Assembly (NCBI GenBank): GCA_913776825.1
Contig: CAJYPV010000026.1
Coordinates: 62,001-126,000, forward strand
Source: Burkholderiaceae bacterium
GTDB taxonomy: Bacteria > Pseudomonadota > Gammaproteobacteria > Burkholderiales > Burkholderiaceae_C
Length of the DNA: 64,000 bases
Direction: 5' to 3'
In this document: positions 50,751 through 57,519 of the stretch, piece after piece
Layout: each line of letters starts with the position of its first letter
Position numbering within the stretch: position 1 is the stretch's first letter
Position numbers and translations under genes: made by a program
Notes under the pieces: model-generated
Databases searched by the model: none
What the model saw: the letters and a program-made list of their open reading frames with translations, nothing else
Told to the model about the DNA's origin: nothing

Positions 50751-52220
50751 TCAGCCGGATGGCTTTCCGTTGAGGTGCAGCGCAGGGTCCACCGGTGATG
50801 CGGTGGATGCAGCGGATGCAGCGGCTGCATTGGGAGCGGGCATGGTGCCGAAGTCGATGGCCTGGAACATCCGGCGCAGCTTGTCCGCCCGTGACGGCAC
50901 CACGAACTGAGTCGCCCAGGCGATGCGGCCCACGATCGGGGCGCGCAGGCCGGGATCGACCGGCCCCTGCGCCCCAAGCCGATGGAGCTCCGCCCGCAGT
51001 TGGTCGTAGGCCTCGCGCGGCAGATTCGGCCGCTCATTGACCACCACCCCGGTGATGCGCTGCCGACCGGCCGCAGGCATGCGGCGGGTCTTGTCGTGGC
51101 GCAGTCGAAAGCCTTCATCCTCGATGACGCCCGTCGCCCACGCCTGCAAGGTGCGCCAATCGCGGGCGAGGGGCGCCGGACCGGACCACACCAGATCGTC
51201 CGCATAACGCGAATAGCGCGCGCCGAAGCGATGCGCGAGGCCGTCCAGCCGCAGATCCAATCCAAAAGCGCAGAGGTTGGCCAGCGCCGGCGAGGTGGGC
51301 GCGCCCTGCGGCAGATGGGCGGAAGCCAGCCGCCGAGCGTCCTGATGGCTCAGCGAGCCGTCCGAGCGCAGGCGATCCCGCACCATGGCGGGCGTGCGGG
51401 TGGTGCAGAGCGCGGTCAGCCGGGCCGCCACCGCTTCGGTGAAGCCGAGCGTGTGGAACAGGGCCTCGATGCGCGCGCGGCCGATCGACGGAAAGAAATC
51501 CTTCAGATCCAGGCTCGCGACGAAGGCCTGCCCGGCGTGTGTGGCCGCATGGGTCGCCACCCGCCGGCCGGTCACGAAACCGTGGGCCGCTTCGTGCACC
51601 GGCACCCGGGAGAGCAGGTCCGACAGGATCCGCCGTTGCGCCGCCTTCAGCCGGGGCAGCGGGGCTTCGATCAATCGCAGGCCGCCGCGCCGCTTCGGCA
51701 GCAGCAGACACTGGTAATGGCGCGAAGGCTCGACCCATGGGCGCCGCGCGGTGGGGCTGGCCTCTCGATAACGGTAGGCGTCGCCGGCCAGCCAGTCCAG
51801 TTCCTCGATGCTCAGTCCGAGCCAATCGGCCAGATGCGCCTCCGTCGGCAGGTGCGGCAGCGTCAGGCCTTCCAGCGCGAAGGGCGGCGGCAACTGCCGG
51901 GACGGCCGCAGCAGCAGCCGCCGCACCTGAGGACGTTCATGCAGCGAGGGATCCATCCCATCGACGAACGGCGCCATCGTCTGCAGGCGATCGGCCAGCA
52001 TGCGCACCGACAGCGATCGCCAGACCGGTTCCGGCCAGGCCGCCAGCTCTTGACACAGCGGCAGCAGCCACGGCTTCGCCTCATCGCCGAGACATTGCCG
52101 CGCGCGGGCCAGCAGCGCATCCGCGCCGCGACCGCCGACCTGGTGATCGTCCGCCTGCAGCGCGCGGGCCAGCGACAGCGCGATCCAGTGGCGATAGGGC
52201 AAAGCGACAAACCGGGTCAT
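50751..52220 (-). CDS. Retron reverse transcriptase (Mx162-like, with long N-terminal extension)
   Basis: A 489-residue RNA-directed DNA polymerase. The RT domain (about 165-400) has the motifs SLDLKDFFPSI (238), LPQGAPTSPALANL (303), SRYADDLVW (catalytic YADD 339-342), HDKTRRM and QRITGVVVN. The last is the retron-specific VTG motif as ITG. AHGFVTGRRVATHAATH (213-228) is the retron NAxxH region with His for Asn. The N-terminal extension of about 185 residues resembles myxobacterial retron enzymes of the Mx162 type, which are about 485 residues long. The start at 52220 follows the structured non-coding RNA by about 65 bases; longer readings would run through that RNA. The tail after 460 is Ala/Ser-rich. 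No separate effector gene is adjacent. Confidence 0.9.
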   Translation of the reverse strand: MTRFVALPYRHWIALSLARALQADDHQVGGRGADALLARARQCLGDEAKPWLLPLCQELAAWPEPVWRSLSVRMLADRLQTMAPFVDGMDPSLHERPQVRRLLLRPSRQLPPPFALEGLTLPHLPTEAHLADWLGLSIEELDWLAGDAYRYREASPTARRPWVEPSRHYQCLLLPKRRGGLRLIEAPLPRLKAAQRRILSDLLSRVPVHEAAHGFVTGRRVATHAATHAGQAFVASLDLKDFFPSIGRARIEALFHTLGFTEAVAARLTALCTTRTPAMVRDRLRSDGSLSHQDARRLASAHLPQGAPTSPALANLCAFGLDLRLDGLAHRFGARYSRYADDLVWSGPAPLARDWRTLQAWATGVIEDEGFRLRHDKTRRMPAAGRQRITGVVVNERPNLPREAYDQLRAELHRLGAQGPVDPGLRAPIVGRIAWATQFVVPSRADKLRRMFQAIDFGTMPAPNAAAASAASTASPVDPALHLNGKPSG

Positions 52221-52286
52221 CGGACAGACGGTGGGTGCGGACGAAGCGAACGGTGCGCGGGAAAACCACACCGGCGCGGTTGGGGT

Positions 52287-52443
52287 GACCCCACCCGGCC
52301 AACCCGCCGGTCTGGCACGTTCTGACGCGCGCGGCCGCGCGCCGCGGATCGTGCGCCGTCTGCTCAGGTCAAGTCGATGCCACGGGGATGCCCCGCAGCC
52401 CGGAAGTACGAACACTTCCGACAATGCTTGGCCGGGTGAAGTC
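52287..52443 (-). ncRNA. Candidate retron msr-msd non-coding RNA
   Basis: Minus strand, read from 52443 downward. The a1 arm at 52443-52428 pairs with the a2 arm at 52302-52287: 16 bp, 14 Watson-Crick and two G-U, with an 11-bp perfect core. At the a1 end is A-A-G-C, matching the branching-guanosine AGC context (candidate G at 52427). Next come msr-like hairpin 1 (CGGAAGT-GTTCGT-ACTTCCG, 52420-52401) and hairpin 2 (CGGGG-CAT-CCCCG, 52395-52383, extendable with wobbles). Last is an msd-like hairpin (52357-52314) built on a 16-base GC palindrome (52342-52327). It lies just upstream of the RT gene on the same strand, the usual retron order. Exact msd ends cannot be set by eye. Confidence 0.72.
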
Positions 52444-52449
52444 GCGGCG

Positions 52450-52477
52450 ATTATGCGTGGCCGGGCGCGCTTGCGAC
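52450..52477 (-). promoter_or_regulatory. Candidate promoter of the retron RNA
   Basis: On the minus strand, CATAAT (52455-52450) is a five-of-six match to the -10 consensus. A weak -35 GTCGCA (52477-52472) lies 16 bases upstream. Start of transcription about seven bases downstream would fall at 52443-52444, the first base of the a1 arm. Two independent predictions agree. Confidence 0.5.
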
Positions 52478-52586
52478 GCGTCTTCCGACCTCGTCGACCA
52501 CTGATTCAAGGAAAAGACGATCGATTCAAGTCAGTGACCCCGGGTCAGGTCTTGCCTAGTCTTTCGGGCTTTTGCACGGAGACGCC

Positions 52587-53657
52587 ATGACCCGGAAATT
52601 GAGCCCGTTCATCGAGCCGATGAACCCATCGACGCGGTGCTCGCCGAGCCCGTCGAGCCCGTCCCGCCCCTCTCGCCCGTCACGGCACCGGCTGATGCTG
52701 CCGGTCCTGCTGAGTGCGGCGCTTCTCAGCGCCTGCGGCGGCGGCGACAGCAGCCGATCGGCAGAGGAACGGGTGAACAGCATCGCCAGGGATGTTCTGG
52801 CGACGACCGAACTGCCGGAGGATGTCACCCGGCTCTACAAGATCAGCGGCAACGTCGCCTCGAACACGGTGGTGCTGTTCCTGCAGGGCGGTCCGGTCGA
52901 CACGCTGGCGCCGGCGGACAGCCTGGACACGCTGGGCCTGGGACTGTCCACGCAGGCCCTGGTGCAGGTGCACCAGGCCAATACCTACAACCCCGCCATC
53001 GTCGGCAATCCGGACCTCACCGAGACGCGCGCCACCCTGGAGAACCAGGTGTCCATCGAGATGGTGGACCGGGTCATCCGGCACTTCGTGAGCCAGGGGC
53101 GCCGAGTGCAGGTGGTGACGCACTCCTTCGGCTCGCTGCTGATCCTGCGCACGCTGGCCCGGCATCCCGAGCTGCATGCGATGGTGGACCGCTTCCTGGT
53201 GCTGAATGGCCGGCTGAACATTCCCGAGGTGGTGTGGCAGGGCATGCGGCAGGGTCAGCAATGGCGCTTCCCCGGCGGCGGTGCGCCCGCGCTGGCCGCG
53301 CGTCAGCCCACCCGCGAGAGCCTGGAAGGCGACGACGACCGTGCGCCCGGCGACCCGCCGCTGACCCACACCTACACGCTGTCGCAGCTCAAGCTGGAAT
53401 CCGACATGGGCCGGATCGCCTTGACGGACGCCCTGGCCGGCCTGCGAATGGATCGGGTGATCATGGTGGAAGCCAGCGCCGATGAAGCGATCGGACGTCT
53501 GTCCGACCTCGAACGTCGCTTCCTGGCGGACGCGGGCGCCACGCGCTACTGCATCGAGGGTGGCAGCCACGACAGCGCCTTCGAGACCCCGTATGCGCAG
53601 GAACTCCTGGCGCTGCTGAACGGCACCTCGACCGCGACGCGCACCTGCTCGATCTGA
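52587..53657 (+). CDS. Predicted lipoprotein with alpha/beta-hydrolase fold
   Basis: A 356-residue protein. After a Pro/Ser/Arg-rich leader, a lipoprotein signal peptide is visible (MLPVLLSAALLSAC, lipobox Cys about 50), followed by GGGDSS. The mature part resembles an alpha/beta hydrolase: VVLFLQGGPVDTL near the oxyanion position, VVTHSFGSLLILRTLA with a nucleophile-elbow-like Ser, and a late His in EGGSHDSAFETPY. The elbow reads HSFGS rather than GxSxG, common in lipase-like variants. Expected location is the periplasmic face of a membrane. ATG 52587 has GGAG six bases upstream. Divergent from the retron; substrate unknown. Confidence 0.75.
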   Translation: MTRKLSPFIEPMNPSTRCSPSPSSPSRPSRPSRHRLMLPVLLSAALLSACGGGDSSRSAEERVNSIARDVLATTELPEDVTRLYKISGNVASNTVVLFLQGGPVDTLAPADSLDTLGLGLSTQALVQVHQANTYNPAIVGNPDLTETRATLENQVSIEMVDRVIRHFVSQGRRVQVVTHSFGSLLILRTLARHPELHAMVDRFLVLNGRLNIPEVVWQGMRQGQQWRFPGGGAPALAARQPTRESLEGDDDRAPGDPPLTHTYTLSQLKLESDMGRIALTDALAGLRMDRVIMVEASADEAIGRLSDLERRFLADAGATRYCIEGGSHDSAFETPYAQELLALLNGTSTATRTCSI

Positions 53658-53762
53658 GCCGGCGCATCGGTGGCGATGCCGGCGACCGGGCGATCGCCGT
53701 GCCTCGCTGGGGCCGGCCGCTCGCTGCCGGTGCAAGCCGCTGAGCGGGTCTGAGGCACAAGC

Positions 53763-54791
53763 TCAGGCGATGCTCAGCAGGGCTTCCTTGGCGGGCGTCT
53801 CGGACGCGGTGGCGGTGGCGGTGGCCGTCACGCTGCGGGACTCGCCGCCGGTCTTGGCATCGCAACTGGCGATCAGTTGCTTCTGCCATTGGGTATGGCG
53901 ATCGAACAGCTCGGCGACCCAGTCAACGAACACCCGCAGCTTGGTGCTGAGATGCCGATTCGGCGGGTAGACCACATACAGCGGCAGCGGATCGGCTTCC
54001 CAGTCGCACAGGAAGGGCACCAGCTCGCCGGCGTCCACATGCGGCTTGATCATGAAGTAGGGCGCCTGGATCACGCCCAGACCGGTCAGGCCGGCCGTCA
54101 TGTAGGCATTGCCGTCGTTGACCGACACCTGATAGCGCCCGTAGATCTCGTAGCGCTGGCCGTTCTTGCTGTAGTCGAACGGCAGCCGCTTGCCGGTGCG
54201 GGCCGAGAAATAGCTCACCACCAGATGCTGGTCCGATTCCAGGTCCAGCGGATGCTGCGGCATGCCGTGGCGCTGGATGTAGGCCGGTGAGGCGCAGCAG
54301 CCATAGCCCCAATCGCCGATGCGACGCGCCACCAGCGATTGATCGGTGATCTCGCCGCCCCGCACAACGCAATCGATGTTGTCGCTGATCAGGTCGACCG
54401 GCCGGTCCGACACGCCCAGATCGATCTGAATGTCCGGATGTCTGGCATAAAACTCCGGCAGGGCCGGAATGATGAGCATGCGGGCCACCGAGGACGCCAC
54501 ATCCACCCGGATGCGACCGCGCGGCGTGGCCCGTGCATGGGAGACGGTGCCTTCCAGCTCTTCGATGTCGGACAGCAGGCGGGTGACACGCTCGTAATAG
54601 GCGGCGCCGTCGGGCGTCACGCTCACCCGCCGCGTGGTGCGGTTGAGCAGCTTGACCTTCAGGTGATCCTCCAGCGACTGGATCAACCGCGTCACCGCCG
54701 TCTTGGGCAGGTCCATCGACTCCGCCGCCTTGGTGAAGGTCCCGGCCTCCACCACACGGGCGAAGGCCTGCATTGCATTGAGTTTGTCCAT
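53763..54791 (-). CDS. LysR-family transcriptional regulator
   Basis: A 342-residue regulator. The N-terminal winged helix-turn-helix (about 1-60) reads MQAFARVVEAGTFTKAAESMDLPKTAVTRLIQSLEDHLKVKLL, and the periplasmic-binding-protein-like effector domain follows (about 88-300). The C-terminal 40 residues are a Thr/Ala-rich tail (SVTATATATASE) encoded by GT/GC repeats. It is divergently oriented toward the esterase-like gene and efflux operon at 55-62 kb. In MexEF-OprN systems a LysR regulator (MexT) activates the pump, so this gene is a reasonable candidate for that role. No nod-box motif could be assigned in the gap. Confidence 0.9.
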   Translation of the reverse strand: MDKLNAMQAFARVVEAGTFTKAAESMDLPKTAVTRLIQSLEDHLKVKLLNRTTRRVSVTPDGAAYYERVTRLLSDIEELEGTVSHARATPRGRIRVDVASSVARMLIIPALPEFYARHPDIQIDLGVSDRPVDLISDNIDCVVRGGEITDQSLVARRIGDWGYGCCASPAYIQRHGMPQHPLDLESDQHLVVSYFSARTGKRLPFDYSKNGQRYEIYGRYQVSVNDGNAYMTAGLTGLGVIQAPYFMIKPHVDAGELVPFLCDWEADPLPLYVVYPPNRHLSTKLRVFVDWVAELFDRHTQWQKQLIASCDAKTGGESRSVTATATATASETPAKEALLSIA

Positions 54792-55087
54792 GTGATCGAC
54801 CTCTTCCGCCTCTTCCGCTGCTGCGGTGCTCCGGCTTGCCGGCTTTTCAGCTCTTCAGCTCTCCGGCTCTGTAGCTCTTCAGCGCGCTGACCTCATTCAC
54901 CGGGCACCGGCCCTGAAGGTGGACGTCGCGCGTGCGCGAGGTCGCCATCCTGCCCGAGCCATTGTTTCGCCGGCGAAATATTGATTCGCGCCGGCGGCTG
55001 TTTATCAAACGGCGCCGCATCCCTAAATTTCGCTGCATTGCAACATGTTCGCCTGCCCCTTGTCTGTGCAGGCCTTTGCGTTTTCCC
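54792..55087. other. Divergent regulatory gap between the LysR gene and the esterase-like gene
   Basis: 296 bp. It holds short repeats of an AGCTCTTCAG-type unit near 54848-54885 and a comparatively AT-rich pocket (54960-55040, around AAATATTGATTC) where LysR-controlled promoters would be expected. No confident T-N11-A operator could be assigned. Confidence 0.4.
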
Positions 55088-55936
55088 ATGGATGCCTTGC
55101 CCCTCACTTCCTGCCAGGACGATGTGCTGCCCGCCGGCGACGGCGTGTTGCCGGTGCGCGTCTACAAGGGCGCGACGCGGCGCCCGGATGCGCCGCTGGT
55201 GATGCATCTGCATGGCGGCGCCTTCACCAGCGGCGATCTGGACAGCGGCGAGCTGGTCTCTCGCCTGCTGGCCGAATCCGGCGCGGTGGTGGTGGATGTG
55301 GCCTACCCGATCGGCCTGGAGCGCATGTTCCCCGCCGTGCTCAAGGTCCTGGATGCGCTGCTGCACGGGCTGTGGAAGGCGCGCAGCCGTTTGTCGGGCA
55401 AGGCCAGCCCGGTGCTGGTGGCCGGCGAGGAAGCCGGCGGCAACCTAGCCGCAGCGCTGGCCTTGATGGCGCGCGATCAGGGCCATCGCCGCCTGTCCGG
55501 CCAGATCCTGCTGGGACCGATGCTCAATCCCTGCCTGGCCACCGCCTCGTTGCGTCAGGCCGAAGCCGGCGACGGCCAATGCCGCTGGAGCCTCGGCTGG
55601 CGCGCCTATCTGGGCCAACTGGAAGAGGGCGACCATCCCTATGCCGCGCCGGCCTGCACCAGCCGCCTCGCGGGCCTCGCCCCGGCCCTGGTGGTCAGCG
55701 CCGAGGACGACCCGATGCGCGACGAAACCCTGGCCTATGCCCGCGCCTTGCAGCGCGCGGGCGTCGAGGTCCGCCAGGAGCTCATCGCAGGCCCCACCGG
55801 CTGGCCTCACAGCCTGATGCGGCGGCCGCCGCTCTCCGACCTGCAGGCACCGTGGGCGCGCGCCCTGCGGCAGCGCCTGGCCGATTTCCTGGCGCGCTTC
55901 CCGCCGATCGGCCCGATGCGTCCTCAGCCCGCCTGA
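55088..55936 (+). CDS. HSL-type alpha/beta hydrolase-like protein lacking the nucleophile serine
   Basis: A 282-residue member of the hormone-sensitive-lipase-like esterase fold. The oxyanion motif MHLHGGAF (about 39-46) is intact, but the nucleophile elbow, normally GDSAGG, reads GEEAGG (about 113-118; Glu115 encoded at 55430-55432). The acid region (VSAEDDPMRDE) and a late His (GWPHSLM) are kept. With Glu at the nucleophile position it is unlikely to be a normal esterase; it may be a binding protein or catalyse different chemistry. The start is ATG 55088; an earlier in-frame start would add Arg-rich non-homologous sequence. It lies upstream of, and co-directional with, the efflux operon. 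Confidence 0.8.
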   Translation: MDALPLTSCQDDVLPAGDGVLPVRVYKGATRRPDAPLVMHLHGGAFTSGDLDSGELVSRLLAESGAVVVDVAYPIGLERMFPAVLKVLDALLHGLWKARSRLSGKASPVLVAGEEAGGNLAAALALMARDQGHRRLSGQILLGPMLNPCLATASLRQAEAGDGQCRWSLGWRAYLGQLEEGDHPYAAPACTSRLAGLAPALVVSAEDDPMRDETLAYARALQRAGVEVRQELIAGPTGWPHSLMRRPPLSDLQAPWARALRQRLADFLARFPPIGPMRPQPA

Positions 55937-56168
55937 CGCCCCGCGTCACCACCGACCCGGCGATTCCCGCCACCTGATCCGCCCCGGGCAACGGGGCGGC
56001 TGATGTCCTGCCGCCTGCGTGGCCGCCTGTGTGACCGCAGGCACCCGCGGCGGCCCCTGATCCGAAAGCCCTTGAGCGCTGTCCATGGCCCTCGATTCGC
56101 CCGCTGTCCACCTGCCTGTCCACCCGCCTGTTGTCCCCGATCACCCCATCGTCTACGGAGTCCACCCC

Positions 56169-57416
56169 ATGAAGTCACTGATCTCTCGCCGGCGTCCGCT
56201 GGCCCTCACCGCCACCTCCCTGACCGCCGTCGCCGCCGTGGTGGCCGCAGTGGTCGTCGGCCTGCACAGCCAGCAGGCCGAAGCCAACCCGGCGGCCGCT
56301 GCGCCGCAGGCGATTCCCGTGTCCGTCGCCACCGTCGCCAGCCAGGACGTCGCCGCCTGGGACGAGTTCTCCGGCCGGCTGGAGGCGGTGGAGCGTGTCG
56401 ATGTGCGCTCCCGCGTCGCCGGCGCGGTGCAGTCGGTGCATTTCCGCGAAGGCGCGCTGGTGAAAGCCGGCGAACTGCTGATCACGATCGATCCGGCGCC
56501 GTATCAGGCCGAGGTCGATCGCGCCGAGGCGCAGGTGCTGGCCGCCCAGGCGCGGGTCAGCTACACGAAGAGCGAGCTGGAGCGCTCCAACCGCCTGTGG
56601 AGCGAGCACGCCATCGCCCAGCGCGAGCTGGATGAGCGCAGCAATGCCGCCCGCGAGGCCGATGCCAATCTGCGCGCGGCCCAAGCCGCGCTGCAGACGG
56701 CGCGCCTGAGCCTGGGCTACACCCAGGTGCGGGCGCCGGTGGCGGGCCGCGTCGGCAAGCTGGAAGTCACCCAGGGCAACCTGGTGGCGGCCGGGCCTGG
56801 CGCGCCGGTGCTGACGACGCTGGTGTCGGTCAGCCCGATCTACGCCAGCTTCGATGCGGATGAGAAGACCGTCGCCCGCGCCCTGGCCGACATGCCGGGC
56901 GGCGCCGGTGCGCGCAGTCAGATCGATCGCATCCCGGTGCAGATCGGCACGGCGGCCACGGTCGACACGCCCTTCACCGGCCGGCTGCAGCTCGTGGACA
57001 ACCAGGTCGACGCCCGCAGCGGCACCGTGCGGGTGCGCGCGGTGCTGGACAACAAGGACGGCGCGCTGATGCCGGGCCAGTTCGCCCGCATCCGGCTGGG
57101 TCAGGCCAAGAGCCGCCCGGCGGTGCTGGTGAATGAGCGGGCCGTCGGCACCGATCAGAACAAGCGCTTCGTGATGGTGGTGGGCAAGGACAACACCCTG
57201 AGCTATCGCGAGGTGCAGCTCGGCGCGAGCGTCGAGGGTCTGCGTGTCGTCACCGCCGGTCTGCAGGTCAATGAGCGCGTCGTGGTGAACGGCCTGCAGC
57301 GGGTGCGCCCCGGTGCGCTGGTACAGCCGCAGATGGTGCCGATGACGGCGAAGGCCGAGATCCAGGCCAAGCAGGACGCGGCCAAACCGGATGCAGCCAA
57401 GGCGGACAAGTCCTGA
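56169..57416 (+). CDS. RND efflux periplasmic adaptor (MexE-like)
   Basis: A 415-residue membrane-fusion protein. An N-terminal membrane anchor/signal (LALTATSLTAVAAVVAAVVVGL) is followed by the lipoyl/hairpin region, with VDVRSRVAGAVQSVHFREGALVKAGELLITID. An alpha-helical hairpin covers about 105-180, then LGYTQVRAPVAGRVGKLEVTQGNLV and the beta-barrel and membrane-proximal parts (DNKDGALMPGQFARIRLG, VVNGLQRVRPGALV). The C-terminus is Ala/Lys/Asp-rich. It bridges the inner-membrane pump and the outer-membrane channel. GGAG lies nine bases before ATG 56169. First gene of a mexEF-oprN-like operon. Confidence 0.92.
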   Translation: MKSLISRRRPLALTATSLTAVAAVVAAVVVGLHSQQAEANPAAAAPQAIPVSVATVASQDVAAWDEFSGRLEAVERVDVRSRVAGAVQSVHFREGALVKAGELLITIDPAPYQAEVDRAEAQVLAAQARVSYTKSELERSNRLWSEHAIAQRELDERSNAAREADANLRAAQAALQTARLSLGYTQVRAPVAGRVGKLEVTQGNLVAAGPGAPVLTTLVSVSPIYASFDADEKTVARALADMPGGAGARSQIDRIPVQIGTAATVDTPFTGRLQLVDNQVDARSGTVRVRAVLDNKDGALMPGQFARIRLGQAKSRPAVLVNERAVGTDQNKRFVMVVGKDNTLSYREVQLGASVEGLRVVTAGLQVNERVVVNGLQRVRPGALVQPQMVPMTAKAEIQAKQDAAKPDAAKADKS

Positions 57417-57519
57417 TTCCTCGCGTCTCGTGCGTCGCGTCATCGCGGGCATCTCGCTTCGTTGCGCGTCGTCGCGCGTGATTGCGCGAGCACCCATCCA
57501 GTCGTATTGAAAGACTGAC

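Noticed and set aside
50751..52220. Group II intron or diversity-generating retroelement RT
   Set aside because: No maturase/X or HNH domain, no intron RNA domains V/VI, no template/variable repeat pair or Avd gene seen; motifs at the NAxxH and VTG positions favour a retron.
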